A stretch of 64,000 nt of DNA from Streptomyces sp. NBC_00341 (GCF_041435055.1 NZ_CP108002.1:5022001-5086000); one strand, 5' to 3'; counted from the first letter of the stretch, positions 34,334-44,148 are shown. The notes: generated by a model not told the origin, from the sequence alone. Numbers and translations: made by a program.

Positions 34334-34581
34334 GCGCTTCGGCCCTTTCTACTGCGGGGTGGCCGTGGACCGGCCAAACGTCCAGTGTGCCGTACGCGGT
34401 CGCGGGATGCGGCGGGTGCGGGCGCCCCGGCCCTGACCAGCCATGCTCACGGCCCGTCAGGGGCCGGGCTCCGTGGACACCGTGTGCACATGCTCAGTAA
34501 CTCCTCAAATCGCGGGACGCCTCACCGTCGCGGGCGATATACACGTTTCTCCGGTGGTACGGCGAAGGCAGGAGTAGGGCC

Positions 34582-35007
34582 ATGGACTTGGAACTCGCGG
34601 CACTGGCCGGTCAGGCCGCTTCGACGGTGGTCAACGGAATGGCGACGACCGGGTGGGAACAGGTTCAGCGGGCGGTGGGCGAGCTGTGGCGCCGGGCGCA
34701 GCCCGGTGGGGCGGACGCGGCGGTGGGGGATCTGGACCGGATGCGCACCGAACTCCTCGCCGCCCGGCGGGACGGGGACGACGGCACAGAGGAGGAGCTC
34801 GTCTCCGAATGGAAGCAGCGCCTGCGCCGGCTGATGGCCGACCACCCGGAGCTGGTGCCCGCGATGGAGCAGCTGATCAACGAGGTGCGGGCGGCCGGCC
34901 GGCCGGAGGACTTCCGGGCCCACCGCATCACCATGAAGGCGCGGGCGTCGGGGAAGGCCCGCATCACCATGGCGGGGCGTGACGTCAACATCACCGAGCG
35001 CAGGTGA
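34582..35007 (+). CDS. hypothetical protein with C-terminal AGRD motif
   Basis: 141 residues, mostly helical (EQVQRAVGELWRRAQ, EEELVSEWKQRLRRLMADHPELVPAMEQLINEVR). It ends with a short beta segment ARASGKARITMAGRDVNI. The same ARASG..R.T.AGRDI motif is at the N-terminal side of the next gene product, so the two probably share an interaction module. Function unknown. Such tails occur on many Streptomyces multidomain signalling or conflict proteins. Clear GGAG-type ribosome site upstream. Confidence 0.85.
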   Translation: MDLELAALAGQAASTVVNGMATTGWEQVQRAVGELWRRAQPGGADAAVGDLDRMRTELLAARRDGDDGTEEELVSEWKQRLRRLMADHPELVPAMEQLINEVRAAGRPEDFRAHRITMKARASGKARITMAGRDVNITERR

Positions 35008-35011
35008 CGGT

Positions 35012-35959
35012 TTGAGCTACTCCCGAGGGAACCCGGGCGGATTCGACGACGACGACGATTACTACGGCGGCGACGACGATGACGATTACGGCGACGGCGG
35101 TACCGGTGACACCGGCGGGACCCGGATCAACGCGCGGGCGTCCGGGCGGGGCCGGGTCACGGTCGCCGGCCGCGACATCACCAGTAGTTACTTCATCAGC
35201 GTCTCGTCGGCGGTGCTCGTCGGACTGCTGGGCCTCGCCCTGCTCCTCGGCACGTGGAAGCCGTGGGAGGGGACGTCGGTGGCCGGGAACGGGAAGCCCT
35301 CGGACGGCGTGAGCTCTCCGGTGATACCCCCACCGCGCCCGGATCCGCCGACGGGCGGCGAGACCAAGAAGCCGGACGACGACCGCACCACTCCCGCCCC
35401 GGACGACGGCCCCACCACGCCCGCTCCCTCGACCACCACCCCCGCCCCCTCTTCACCCGCCCCGCCCGACCCGGTGGACGTGGCGTTCGCGTCCGTCCGC
35501 GTCGGGACCTGCCTCAACGTGTACGACGAGGGCTGGGGCAAGCTCAGCCAGGACCGGCCGGGCGCGGTGGACTGCGGTGCCAGCTTCGCGTACTCGAAGG
35601 TGACGATGGTGACGACGTCCGCCTCCGGCTGCCCCGAGGGCGGGGGCCAGCACGGCTGGGGCCATGTGAACGACGACGGGTCCTCCATCGCGCTCTGCCT
35701 GGACCGGGTGTTCGTCGCGGGGCAGTGCTTCCCCGCGGTACTGACCAAACAGGCCGACGGCTCGGTCAAGGGCACCGGGCGGCTGTTCAGCGTCTGGGGC
35801 TGCGACCGGACACAGGTCCCGAAGGGACAGAACGCGGTCATGGGCATTACGGCGCTGGTCAGCGGCGGCAACTGCCCGCAGCGGAGCGACCGCCGGACGC
35901 TCTCCTGGTCGGTCTTCAACGGGTCGGCCAAGGTCTGCGCCGTACAGGTGCAGCACTGA
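35012..35959 (+). CDS. membrane-anchored protein with extracellular Cys-rich domain (LppU-like)
   Basis: 315 residues if started at the TTG at 35012, just after AGGTGA; a GTG at 34979 adds 11 residues and overlaps the previous gene. Asp/Gly/Tyr-rich N-terminus, then ARASGRGRVTVAGRDI, one transmembrane helix (SSAVLVGLLGLALLLGTW, about residue 70), a Pro/Thr linker (100-150) and a C-terminal domain with six Cys (VGTCLNV, VDCGASF, GCPEG, LCLD, GQCF, GCD). The outside domain resembles LppU/SCO3897-type proteins. Likely co-expressed with the previous gene. Confidence 0.82.
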   Translation: MSYSRGNPGGFDDDDDYYGGDDDDDYGDGGTGDTGGTRINARASGRGRVTVAGRDITSSYFISVSSAVLVGLLGLALLLGTWKPWEGTSVAGNGKPSDGVSSPVIPPPRPDPPTGGETKKPDDDRTTPAPDDGPTTPAPSTTTPAPSSPAPPDPVDVAFASVRVGTCLNVYDEGWGKLSQDRPGAVDCGASFAYSKVTMVTTSASGCPEGGGQHGWGHVNDDGSSIALCLDRVFVAGQCFPAVLTKQADGSVKGTGRLFSVWGCDRTQVPKGQNAVMGITALVSGGNCPQRSDRRTLSWSVFNGSAKVCAVQVQH

Positions 35960-35987
35960 GCCGTCCCGGCACCGGCCGGGGCGGCGA

Positions 35988-38435
35988 CTACGCCGTCTGG
36001 TCGTCCGCCAGTTCCGCGACGCCCGTGATGCGGTGCAGCGGGTACGTGCGGACCTCGTCGGCCGTGTGGTCGTACGCCGTGACGTAGCCGCCCTCGACGC
36101 GGACCGGGGCGATGACGCGCTGGCTGGCGGCGCCCTCCGCGTTCACGTAGCCGATCCAGATCGCGGAGCCCGTCATCGCGGCCGCCTGGACCGTCACCAG
36201 GGTCTCGGCCGACGTCGTACGGGGCAGCGCGTCCCCGGGCGCCGCCGGGCCGGTGTCCTTGTGGACGACCGTGGCGGCCGTGTCACCGGCCCGGATCGCC
36301 CGGACCGCCGCGCCCAGCAGGGCGGGCTCCGGAAGCGGCGGGCCCTCGGGGACCGGCTCCGGGGCCGAGCGGGGCGGGGTGCGGCGGGCGCCCGCACGGG
36401 TGATCAGGACATCGCCGTCGGCGGACTCCGCGGCGGGCGCGTAGCCGAGTTCGCGCAGCCCGTCCAGGAGCGAGACCGGGTCGATCTGGGCGGCGAGGGC
36501 CGTCGGGGCCAGGCGGCGCAGCCGCAGGGTGGCCGAGCGCTTGTCGGCGAGGATCTCGTTGAGGACGGCCTCGTCGTCGCAGCGCACGTACGAGGACGCG
36601 GCGCCGATCCGCAGGTGGCCGTGGCGGCGGGCGACGTCGTCGATGAGGTAGCTCAGCGGCTGCGGAACCGGCGTACGGCTGTGCGCGGCGAGGAACGCGT
36701 GCAGGTCCGCGGCGGACTGCCCGGCGTCCAGAGCACGCCGTACGGACCCCGGCGTGAACCGGTAGACCGTCGCACCGCCCTTCGACTCGATGTCCGCGAG
36801 CGCGGCGAGCATGTCCGCCAGCGGGCGCTCCAGCGGGCCGGGTGCCACGGCGGTCAGGTCGGCCTGGAGCAGGACGTGGTCCAGGGGCTCCGGGATGAGC
36901 GGGGCGAGCCTGGCGGCGGCCGCCGCGGGTCCGGCCGTCAGCAGGGCGCGGGTCTGCGAGGCGAGGGCGCCGCGGCCGGTGATGCCGAGGAGCTCGCACT
37001 CGTTCAGCGTCCACAGGGCGATCCGGGACCGCAGGTCGGTGGTGTCCCCGGCCGAGGTGGAGGCGCCGCGCAGCGGGCGTTCCCAGCGGAGCCGGGCGAG
37101 CAGCGTCTCCGGTTCCGGGGCGGTGCCCGGCGCCAGCGCGTCGAGCAGGGCCAGCACCCGGTGGCGGATCTCGGGGGCGGCGGAGCGGTCGAGGCCAGGG
37201 CCGAGGGTGGACAGGGCGCGGCCCTTGGCGTCCTGGCCGCCCACCAGGCCCGGGGCGCGGGTGGCGGCGAGCCAGGCGGTGGCGAGCCGCACCCAGCGGT
37301 CCTCGGCCGGGAGCTCGGTCCAGTCGTCGTACGCGGGGGTCGGTGCGTACCGCTCGTCGGTCTCGCCGTCGGAGGCCAGCAGCCCGGCCGCGTAGGCGAG
37401 TTCGATCCAGAACGCGGCGACGGGCTCCGACACGTCCAGCACCGTCGCGGTCTTCTTCAGCTCGCGGACGCTGAGCCCGCCGGCCCGCAGTATGGCGGGG
37501 CCGCCGCCGTTCCAGCTCTTCAGGAGCTCCTCGACGGTGGACACCGACAGGAACGCCTGGCCGGCCGCCGCGCTGTCCACAGCCTGTGGATCGCGTTCGG
37601 CCGCGGCCGCCACGACCGGCGGCAGCGGCTCCGGCACCCGGTGGGCGCGCCCGGCCCGCAGGTGCAGGGCGGCCTCGCGCGGCAGCACCACGGTGCGGGT
37701 CGACACCGGCAGCAACAGCCCCCGGTCGCGCAGCCACTTCACGGGCGGCGTCGGATTCGGGGTCACCTCCCCGTACGGCGGGCCCCAGACCAGCCGGTCC
37801 AGCACCGACAGGGCCTCCACGGGCGCGGTGTCCAGCAGTTCGCCCATCCGGACCCGGTCGGTGAAGAGCGCGGACAGCGCGCTCACCGCGGACACCGGGT
37901 CGTAGGTGGCGGGCAGCCCGGCCGCGGTCAGGATCTCCTGGAGCCGGCCCGGCGACATACCGGCGGTGGCCTCGGAGACGGTCGGGCCGAGACCGGTGGG
38001 GGAGGGGTGCTGCGGTGAGGGCGCGAGGAGCTCCCGGGCCGTCCGCACCAGGTGCAGCCGTTCGTCCTCGCCCCAGACGAGAGCCTGTTCGCGCAGGGTG
38101 GTGAGGGCGCCGGGCAGCGCGTCCACGATGGCGGCGCCCGCGTCACCGCGAAGCTCGCCGTCGTCCCGGCCGTCGCCGGTGAGCAGCCCGAGCAGGGTGT
38201 CGTACGGAGCGGGATCGGGTGCTACCGCGAGCGCTTCCGCGGTCTGCAGGGCGAACCGGTCGAGGTGTTCCAGCGCGCGGACGACGGAGGCACGGGTGCC
38301 CGCCCGGGTCGCGAGCTGGGTGATGTCGTTCGGCACGGGGCTGAGGAGGTCGGGCCGGGCGCGCAGCAGCCCGGCCAAGGACTCGTCGTCCCGGGCGCGC
38401 AGAGCCTCGGCCAGCGTCCGCGGTGGTGTGGTCAT
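35988..38435 (-). CDS. XPB/Ssl2-like helicase-associated protein (Helicase_C_3 type)
   Basis: 815 residues from ATG 38435; in-frame starts lie 2 and 5 codons upstream. It starts TPPRTLAEALRARDDESLAGLLRARPDLL, typical of the family annotated as helicase-associated or helicase C-terminal domain proteins in Streptomyces. No Walker A or DEAH motif is seen, so it is not an ATPase by itself. The C-terminal region (about 600-690) resembles XPB N-terminal/Helicase_C_3 folds, and the end (VEGGYVTAYDHTADEVRTYPLHRITGV) resembles a WYL-like strand pattern. Near the true XPB gene on the same strand, so the two may act together. Confidence 0.88.
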   Translation of the reverse strand: MTTPPRTLAEALRARDDESLAGLLRARPDLLSPVPNDITQLATRAGTRASVVRALEHLDRFALQTAEALAVAPDPAPYDTLLGLLTGDGRDDGELRGDAGAAIVDALPGALTTLREQALVWGEDERLHLVRTARELLAPSPQHPSPTGLGPTVSEATAGMSPGRLQEILTAAGLPATYDPVSAVSALSALFTDRVRMGELLDTAPVEALSVLDRLVWGPPYGEVTPNPTPPVKWLRDRGLLLPVSTRTVVLPREAALHLRAGRAHRVPEPLPPVVAAAAERDPQAVDSAAAGQAFLSVSTVEELLKSWNGGGPAILRAGGLSVRELKKTATVLDVSEPVAAFWIELAYAAGLLASDGETDERYAPTPAYDDWTELPAEDRWVRLATAWLAATRAPGLVGGQDAKGRALSTLGPGLDRSAAPEIRHRVLALLDALAPGTAPEPETLLARLRWERPLRGASTSAGDTTDLRSRIALWTLNECELLGITGRGALASQTRALLTAGPAAAAARLAPLIPEPLDHVLLQADLTAVAPGPLERPLADMLAALADIESKGGATVYRFTPGSVRRALDAGQSAADLHAFLAAHSRTPVPQPLSYLIDDVARRHGHLRIGAASSYVRCDDEAVLNEILADKRSATLRLRRLAPTALAAQIDPVSLLDGLRELGYAPAAESADGDVLITRAGARRTPPRSAPEPVPEGPPLPEPALLGAAVRAIRAGDTAATVVHKDTGPAAPGDALPRTTSAETLVTVQAAAMTGSAIWIGYVNAEGAASQRVIAPVRVEGGYVTAYDHTADEVRTYPLHRITGVAELADDQTA

Positions 38436-38517
38436 CCCCATCCGTCCCACGGTAGTCGCTCCGGACGGGCCCGAGGGCGCTACCGTCGGTGCAGGGCGGT
38501 CAGAGGGGAACCATCGC

Positions 38518-39642
38518 GTGGGGATCGAGAGCGATCAGCTGGTCTACGACTACCTGAGCCGGGTCGGGGACATGGCACAGCAGCAACAGCTGTCCTCGGG
38601 CACCCGGATGAGGCTGGTCTCGGCGCTTCGGGGCGAGATCGACCGGCAGCGGGTGACGCAGGCGGCGGACACTCCGGCGGCGGTGCGCCGCATCATCGGG
38701 AAGCTCGGCACACCGGACGAACTGGTCGCCGCGGCGGCCTCGTCCGCCGACGGATCGGTGCGGCTGCCGCAGCCTTCGGAGGCGGCGCCGGGCCCCGCGA
38801 AGGCGCCCGGGGTCCCCCGGCCGCGCAGACCGAAGCTCCGCAAGGACAACCGCCGAAGCGGCCGGAAAGACAGTTCGCGCAAGGGCGCGTCGGAGCCGTC
38901 CGAGGCTCCCGCAGCTCCCCCAGCGGCACCGGCCGGCGGCGGACCGTCCTCCCCGCACCGCGCCGGCACGGACGAGCTCGGTCCGTCCGGGAGCGAGGCG
39001 GACTGGTGGCGCGTCGAACCGGGCCCCTTCGGGGAGGCCGGCGAGTTCGGCGCGGGCACGGAAGTGGCGGGGTTCCGCGGCGGGGTGGAGATCCCCGCGG
39101 TGCTGCGCCCGCCGGTCGCGGACGACGAGGACGGCGACGACGGGGAGTTCGAGGAGGACGAGTACGAGGACGGCGACGGGGAGTTCGAGGAGGCGGACGA
39201 GGAGGCGCGGGCCGCGCCCCGGCGGCGGTGGCTGCCCAAGCGGCGCCGTGTCCGGGGCGACGGGGACGGGGGCCGGGCGCCCCGTCGAGGCTTCTCGCAC
39301 CCCGTCCTGCTGCTCGCCGCAGGCCTGCTGTTGGCCGGCGCGGTGATGGACTCCCCGCAGGCCCTGCTGGCTCTGGCGGGCGGCTGGGCCCTCGCGTACA
39401 GCTCCCGCAAGCTGTCCCGCGCAGAGGCGAAGTGGGTGGCGATGGGGCTGCCCGGCGTGGTCGCGGCGGGCGCTCTCGTCTGGCTGTGGGGCCGGATGGA
39501 CGGCCGGTGGGGCGCGCCCATCGGGGACGGGCAGATGGGCCCCGCAATCGGCCAGACCTGGCCGTGGGTGCTGCGGGGCGCGGCCGTGGCCTCGGCGCTC
39601 TACCTGGTGTGGCGGGCGCGGGGTCCTCGGCCGGGGCGCTGA
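38518..39642 (+). CDS. hypothetical membrane protein with acidic linker
   Basis: 374 residues from GTG 38518 with AGAGGGG upstream; the long frame beginning before 38 kb is antisense shadow. Residues 1-80 are helical (LVYDYLSRVGDMAQQQQ, then RMRLVSALRGEIDRQR) and resemble the helical DUF1700-like heads that sense or recruit regulators. A low-complexity basic then acidic linker follows (EDGDDGEFEEDEYEDGDGE). Residues 255-370 contain four membrane helices. Divergent from the XPB-like gene. Function unknown. Confidence 0.88.
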   Translation: MGIESDQLVYDYLSRVGDMAQQQQLSSGTRMRLVSALRGEIDRQRVTQAADTPAAVRRIIGKLGTPDELVAAAASSADGSVRLPQPSEAAPGPAKAPGVPRPRRPKLRKDNRRSGRKDSSRKGASEPSEAPAAPPAAPAGGGPSSPHRAGTDELGPSGSEADWWRVEPGPFGEAGEFGAGTEVAGFRGGVEIPAVLRPPVADDEDGDDGEFEEDEYEDGDGEFEEADEEARAAPRRRWLPKRRRVRGDGDGGRAPRRGFSHPVLLLAAGLLLAGAVMDSPQALLALAGGWALAYSSRKLSRAEAKWVAMGLPGVVAAGALVWLWGRMDGRWGAPIGDGQMGPAIGQTWPWVLRGAAVASALYLVWRARGPRPGR

Positions 39643-39699
39643 GGGACCCCCGGTCCGGGGCGCGGGGTGCGCCTTCCCGGTGGGTGGGGGGTGGTGCCC

Positions 39700-39800
39700 C
39701 TCCGGGGCGTCTCCTCGAAAATGGCGTGTTCACCCGGGTACGTGAGGGACCCGGGTCGTACGCCATTTCCTGCGGGGACTCCCCTGCACGTCCCCACCCC
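39700..39800 (+). repeat. composite palindromic intergenic element, copy 2
   Basis: CCTCCGGGGCGTCTCCTC is followed by stem arms AAATGGCGT (39719-39727) and ACGCCATTT (39760-39768) around ACCCGGGT pairs and a shared CGTGAGGGACCCGGGTC core, then TGCGGGGACTCCCCTGCA at 39771. The arms differ from copy 1 yet remain fully complementary. It starts about 60 bases after the preceding gene. Confidence 0.8.
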
Positions 39801-39861
39801 AGCATCGTGCGCGTCTGAACACCGGCGAAACGACTGTCGCAGACGCGCGACGAGTGGGTCC

Positions 39862-40046
39862 GGGGGCGTGCAGGGGAGTCCCCGCAGAAAATTGGCGTAC
39901 TACCCGGCCCCCGCTACGTCTCCGGTCGCCACGCCAGTTTTTGAGGAGACGCCCCGGAGGGCCCCCGAACCCCCACCCACCGTGCAGGCGCACCCCGCAC
40001 CCGGCGGAGCCCCCGCACCACCCAAGCCCGTCCGGCGATTGAGGAC
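39862..40046 (-). repeat. composite palindromic intergenic element, copy 3 (inverted)
   Basis: Read on the minus strand: GTCCTCAATCGCCGGACGGG box (at 40046), the same GC-rich stretch as copy 1, CCTCCGGGGCGTCTCCTC, a stem formed by 39888-39898 and 39931-39941 (one G-T wobble), then TGCGGGGACTCCCCTGCA ending at 39869. It faces copy 2 head to head; about 65 bases between them also contain GCGCGTCTG/CAGACGCGC. No gene occupies 39643-40081. Confidence 0.8.
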
Positions 40047-40081
40047 GGAACCCCGCGCCAAGGAAGGCGGCACCCGCACTG

Positions 40082-41074
40082 TCAGCCCGTCATCTTCGTC
40101 TGGAACTCGTCGAGGATCTGGTCGGCCGCCGTGTAGCCGATGCCCGCGATCCACAGCCGGTCGTCGACCTTGAAGACCTTCCCGTCCTTGGCGGCCTTCA
40201 GGTTTTTCCACAGCCCGCTCTTCATGGTCCGGGTCGTGCCCGCCTTGTCCGGGTCGCCGTAGGTCGAGGTGAAGACGGCGTCTGCGTCCGCGAGGTCGAT
40301 CTTCTCGGGCGACACGTCGTACGAGAAGCCGTCCTTGGCCTTGTCCGTGATGGCGGGGCGGCCCATGCCGATGTCGGCGAGGATCGAGCCGATGTAGTTC
40401 TGCTTGCCGTAGATGCGGATGTCCGCGCCCTCGACGAACCGTACGAAGTTGACGTCGGTGGCCGCCGCCTTCTTCTTGCCGCCGACCGCCTCTGTCACCT
40501 TCGCGACATGGGCGTCGTACGCGGCGATGACCTTCTTCGCCTCCGCCTGCTTGCCGAGCGCCTCCGCGTGGACCTGGAAGTTGTTCTTCCAGTCCGAGCC
40601 GGTGGACTCCGTCATCACGGTCGGGGCGATCGCGCTGAGCTGCTTGTAGCGGTCGCCGTCACGGACCTTGCTGGTGAGGATCAGGTCCGGCTTCAGGGAG
40701 GCGACGGCCTCCAGGTTGGGGTTGGCGATCTCGCCGACCTCCTTGATGCCCTTCGTCCTCGCCGCCGGCAGGTAGGCGGGGAAGCCGTCCTCGGTCGCCG
40801 AGTGCGTCCCGCCGACCGGCTCCACGCCGAGGGTGAGGGCGGAGTCCAGCTCACCGGTGTCCAGGACCACCACGCGCTGGGGGTGCGCCGGGACCTTCAC
40901 GTCGCCCATCGCCGTCTTGACGGTGTGCGTGCCGCTGCCCGCGGAAGAGCCGCCGTCGCTCTTGGCGCCGGAGTCGGAACCGGAGTCGGAGGAGCCGCAG
41001 GCGGAGAGTGCGAGTGCGCCGGTCAGGGCGAGTGCGCCGAGGGTGAGGCCACGGCGGCGGACGGAGGTGGCCAT
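40082..41074 (-). CDS. iron-siderophore ABC transporter substrate-binding lipoprotein
   Basis: 330 residues from ATG 41074 with GAAAGG upstream. Lipoprotein signal with lipobox LALSAC (Cys 26), followed by a Ser/Gly linker. The body is the periplasmic-binding FecB/FepB fold (RVVVLDTGELDSALTLGVEPVGG, then LEAVASLKPDLILTSKV near residue 125). It captures ferric siderophore outside the membrane and passes it to the two FecCD permeases. Last gene of the four-gene operon, 34 bases after the ATPase gene. Confidence 0.93.
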   Translation of the reverse strand: MATSVRRRGLTLGALALTGALALSACGSSDSGSDSGAKSDGGSSAGSGTHTVKTAMGDVKVPAHPQRVVVLDTGELDSALTLGVEPVGGTHSATEDGFPAYLPAARTKGIKEVGEIANPNLEAVASLKPDLILTSKVRDGDRYKQLSAIAPTVMTESTGSDWKNNFQVHAEALGKQAEAKKVIAAYDAHVAKVTEAVGGKKKAAATDVNFVRFVEGADIRIYGKQNYIGSILADIGMGRPAITDKAKDGFSYDVSPEKIDLADADAVFTSTYGDPDKAGTTRTMKSGLWKNLKAAKDGKVFKVDDRLWIAGIGYTAADQILDEFQTKMTG

Positions 41075-41108
41075 GGATTGCCTTTCGTAGAGGTGAGGGC
41101 GTGCGGAG

Positions 41109-41951
41109 TCAGGACGCGTGCGCGGGCTGCCAGGGCGCACCGGGTACGACGAGCGGCGAACCCGTCACCGGGTCCGGGACGATCACCGCGTCCAGTCCGA
41201 AGACCTCGCGGACGAGCTCGGCGGTGACGACGTCCTCGGGGCGGCCCTCCGCGACGATCCGGCCCGCCTTCATGGCGACCAGGTGGTCGGCGTACCGGGC
41301 GGCCTGGTTGAGGTCGTGGAGCACGGTCACCACGGTCCGGCCCCGGGTGCCGTCGGCCGCCGGGGCGGCGAGCCGGCGCACCAGGTCGAGGACCTCCACC
41401 TGGTGGGCGATGTCGAGGTACGTGGTCGGCTCGTCGAGCAGCAGCAGATCGGTCTCCTGGGCGAGCGCCATGGCGATCCACACCCGCTGGCGCTGCCCGC
41501 CGGACAGTTCGTCCACCGAGCGGGAGCCGAGCGCGGTGATGTCGGTGCGCTCCATGGCGTCCGTCACCGCCCGCTCGTCCTCCTGCGACCACTGCTGCCA
41601 CCAGTGCTGGTGGGGCTGGCGGCCGCGGGCCACCAGGTCGGAGACGGTGATCGCCTCGGGGGCCACCGGGGTCTGCGGGAGCAGCCCGATCGACTGGGCG
41701 ATCTTCTTCGTGGGGATCTTCGACAGCTCGGTGCCGTCCAGCAGCACCGCCCCGCCGCGCGGCTTGAGGAGCCGGCCGAGCGCGCGCAGCGTCGTCGATT
41801 TGCCGCAGGCGTTCGGCCCGACGATGACCGTCACCCGGCCGTCGGGGACGGCGAGGTCGAGTTCGTGGACGACGGTGCGGTCCTCGTACGCGAGGGTCAG
41901 CCCGGCCACCGTCAGCCGGCTGGTCACCGCGTCCTGCTGGGTCGTGGTCAT
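41109..41951 (-). CDS. iron-siderophore ABC transporter ATP-binding protein
   Basis: 280 residues from ATG 41951; the frame is open upstream but overlaps the permease. Walker A is [16 protein letters not shown] (about 45), Q-loop near 90 ([13 protein letters not shown]), signature [20 protein letters not shown] (about 150), Walker [15 protein letters not shown], and His switch in [10 protein letters not shown]. It is a FepC/FhuC-type ATPase. It overlaps the permease gene by four bases, so the two are translationally coupled. Confidence 0.95.
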   Translation of the reverse strand: MTTTQQDAVTSRLTVAGLTLAYEDRTVVHELDLAVPDGRVTVIVGPNACGKSTTLRALGRLLKPRGGAVLLDGTELSKIPTKKIAQSIGLLPQTPVAPEAITVSDLVARGRQPHQHWWQQWSQEDERAVTDAMERTDITALGSRSVDELSGGQRQRVWIAMALAQETDLLLLDEPTTYLDIAHQVEVLDLVRRLAAPAADGTRGRTVVTVLHDLNQAARYADHLVAMKAGRIVAEGRPEDVVTAELVREVFGLDAVIVPDPVTGSPLVVPGAPWQPAHAS

Positions 41952-43018
41952 GCGTTGCCTCCCCTGCGGCCACCGTGACCGCGGATGATCAGCCAGATCA
42001 GATACGGGGCGCCGACCGCCGCCGTCAGGACGCCCACCGGCAGTTCGGTGGGGGAGAAGAGCCTGCGGGCCAGCAGATCCGCGAAGACGACGATGACCGC
42101 GCCGAGCAGCGCGGAGCAGAACAGCGGGATCTGCGCGGTCCGGGTCATCCGGCGGGCGATCTGCGGGGCGAGCAGGGCGACGAAGTCGACCGGCCCGGCC
42201 GTCCCCGTCGCCACCGACGCCAGGATCACGCCGAGTGCGACGAGCCCGAGCCGTACCCGGCCGAGGCGCACCCCGAGCGCGGTCGCCGTGTCGTCGTCCA
42301 TGGTCACGGTGCGCTGCGCGCGGGCCGCCCACAGGACGGCGGGCAGCAGCACGATCAGCGTCCAGCCGATGGGGGCGGCCTCGTCGTAGCCGCGGCCGTT
42401 GAGCGAGCCGGTCATCCAGATCTGCGCCTGCTGGGCGACGAGGTAGTCGCCCTTGGTCAGGAACAGTGTGGTGACGGACCGCAGCGCGATGGCGAAGCCG
42501 ATGCCGATGAGCACGAACCGGGTGGCGTGCAGTCCGCCGCGCCACGCGAAGGCGTAGACGAGCGCGGCGGCGGCGACCCCGCCGATCACCGACAGGTAGG
42601 GCAGGACGGTGTACGAGGTGATGCCGAACGTCATCGCGCCGACCGTGAGCGCGCTCGCGCCCTGGCTGATGCCGATGATGTCCGGGCTCGCGAGGGGGTT
42701 GCGGGCGACGGTCTGGATCAGTGCGCCGGCGATCCCGAAGGCGAGGCCGACGAGCAGCCCTACGACCATGCGGGGCAGCCGCAGCGTGCCGACGACGAGT
42801 TCGTCGGCGGACGGCTTGCCCAGGATCACCTTGAGGACCTCGCCGGGCGCGACGAAGCTCTCGCCGACGCAGAGGTACGCGACGCAGACGACGGCGAGCA
42901 GGACGACGAGTGAGGCGGCGACGACCGCGGCCCGGCGGTGCAGCAGGAACCGTCCGCGTGCGCCGACCTTCAGGACGCTGTACCCGGCGGGCCGTACGAC
43001 GGCCGTGGTGGCGCTCAT
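41948..43018 (-). CDS. FecCD-family siderophore permease, second subunit
   Basis: 356 residues, about ten helices. Key segments are [43 protein letters not shown] near residue 80 and [19 protein letters not shown] near 260, the BtuC-type coupling region. A basic N-terminal extension (about 25 residues) precedes the first helix. It overlaps both neighbours by four bases. Confidence 0.95.
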   Translation of the reverse strand: MSATTAVVRPAGYSVLKVGARGRFLLHRRAAVVAASLVVLLAVVCVAYLCVGESFVAPGEVLKVILGKPSADELVVGTLRLPRMVVGLLVGLAFGIAGALIQTVARNPLASPDIIGISQGASALTVGAMTFGITSYTVLPYLSVIGGVAAAALVYAFAWRGGLHATRFVLIGIGFAIALRSVTTLFLTKGDYLVAQQAQIWMTGSLNGRGYDEAAPIGWTLIVLLPAVLWAARAQRTVTMDDDTATALGVRLGRVRLGLVALGVILASVATGTAGPVDFVALLAPQIARRMTRTAQIPLFCSALLGAVIVVFADLLARRLFSPTELPVGVLTAAVGAPYLIWLIIRGHGGRRGGNA

Positions 43019-44025
43019 GCGGGCACCGCCTTCCGGCGCACCAGGGTGACCAGGAACGGCACCCCGATGAGCGCCGTCATGACCCCGGCCGGGACCTCGC
43101 TCGGCGGGAAGACGATCCGGCCGATCACATCGGAGACGAGCAGCATCACGGGTCCGATCAGGGCGGCCATCGGGAGCACCCAGCGGTGGTCGCTGCCGAC
43201 GATCGCGCGGGCGATGTGCGGGACGGCGAGGCCGATGAACGCGATCGGGCCGGCCGCCGCGACGCCGACGCCGGTGAGCACGGTCGCGCCGATGCCGCCG
43301 ACGATCCGTACGGTCGCGATCTTCTGCCCGAGCCCCTTCGCCATGTCCTCGCCGAGCGCGAGCGCGTCGAGCCCGCGGGCGACGGAGAGCACCAGCACCG
43401 TGCCGACCAGCAGGAACGGCCAGATCTGCTGGGCGACCTGGGCCTCGCGTCCGGCGATCGAGCCGACCTGCCAGAACCGGAACTCGTCCAGCGCGGACGC
43501 CTTCGTCGTCAGTACGGCCATGGTCACAGAGACCAGCAGCGCGTTGATCGCGGCGCCGCCGAGCGCGAGTTTCACCGGGGTGGCGCCGCCGCGTCCGCTG
43601 GAGGCGATGGCGTACACCGCGACGGAGGCGATCGCCGCCCCGGCGAAGGCGAACCAGACGTACCCGGTGAGCGTGTGGATGCCCGCGTACGCGATGGCCA
43701 GCACCACCCCGACCGAGGCGCCCTGGCTGATGCCGAGGATGCCGGGGTCGGCGATGGGGTTACGGGTGATGCCCTGGAGCACCGTGCCGGCGAGGGCGAG
43801 GGCGGCGCCGACCATCAGCCCGATCAGGGTGCGGGGCACCCGCATGTTCCGGATGACCTCGGCGGCGTCGGAGTGCCCGCCGTGCAGCAGGGCGTCCAGG
43901 ACGGCGGACGGGGCGATGGTGCGTGCCCCCACGGCGAGGCTGAGCAGTACGGCGAACAGCAGCGCCAGGACGGCCGCCGCCGTCATGAGAGCGCGTCTGG
44001 AGCGGCGTGGTGCGGCGGCTGGCAT
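43015..44025 (-). CDS. FecCD-family siderophore permease, first subunit
   Basis: 336 residues from ATG 44025; the 45 upstream in-frame codons run into the promoter and are excluded. Contains [43 protein letters not shown] near residue 65 and [22 protein letters not shown] near 240. First gene of the operon, transcribed from a region with an iron-box-like sequence. Confidence 0.95.
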   Translation of the reverse strand: MPAAAPRRSRRALMTAAAVLALLFAVLLSLAVGARTIAPSAVLDALLHGGHSDAAEVIRNMRVPRTLIGLMVGAALALAGTVLQGITRNPIADPGILGISQGASVGVVLAIAYAGIHTLTGYVWFAFAGAAIASVAVYAIASSGRGGATPVKLALGGAAINALLVSVTMAVLTTKASALDEFRFWQVGSIAGREAQVAQQIWPFLLVGTVLVLSVARGLDALALGEDMAKGLGQKIATVRIVGGIGATVLTGVGVAAAGPIAFIGLAVPHIARAIVGSDHRWVLPMAALIGPVMLLVSDVIGRIVFPPSEVPAGVMTALIGVPFLVTLVRRKAVPA

Positions 44026-44062
44026 CGGACCCAATCGAAAAGCGAAGCAAGGTGAAGCAAAG

Positions 44063-44082
44063 TAAGGCTTGGCTAAGTCTAA
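44063..44082. promoter_or_regulatory. possible iron box (DmdR/IdeR type)
   Basis: TAAGGCTTGGCTAAGTCTAA agrees with about 12 of 19 positions of the DtxR-family consensus TTAGGTTAGGCTAACCTAA and lies 38 bases upstream of the siderophore permease start. The placement fits iron repression, but the match is imperfect. Confidence 0.45.
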
Positions 44083-44148
44083 GCACCGCCTCCGGGCGGC
44101 CGTCCGGGGGTGTACCGGGTCCCGTGCCCGCTCGGCACAATGGAAGCC

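Noticed and set aside
37906..38517. Upstream extension of the membrane protein gene at 38518
   Set aside because: It is antisense to the XPB-like gene and crosses its start; the GTG at 38518 has a ribosome site.
29684..40046. Retron or group II intron as the source of the composite repeats
   Set aside because: No reverse transcriptase gene is near any copy, and the element lacks the expected catalytic or msr-like organisation.
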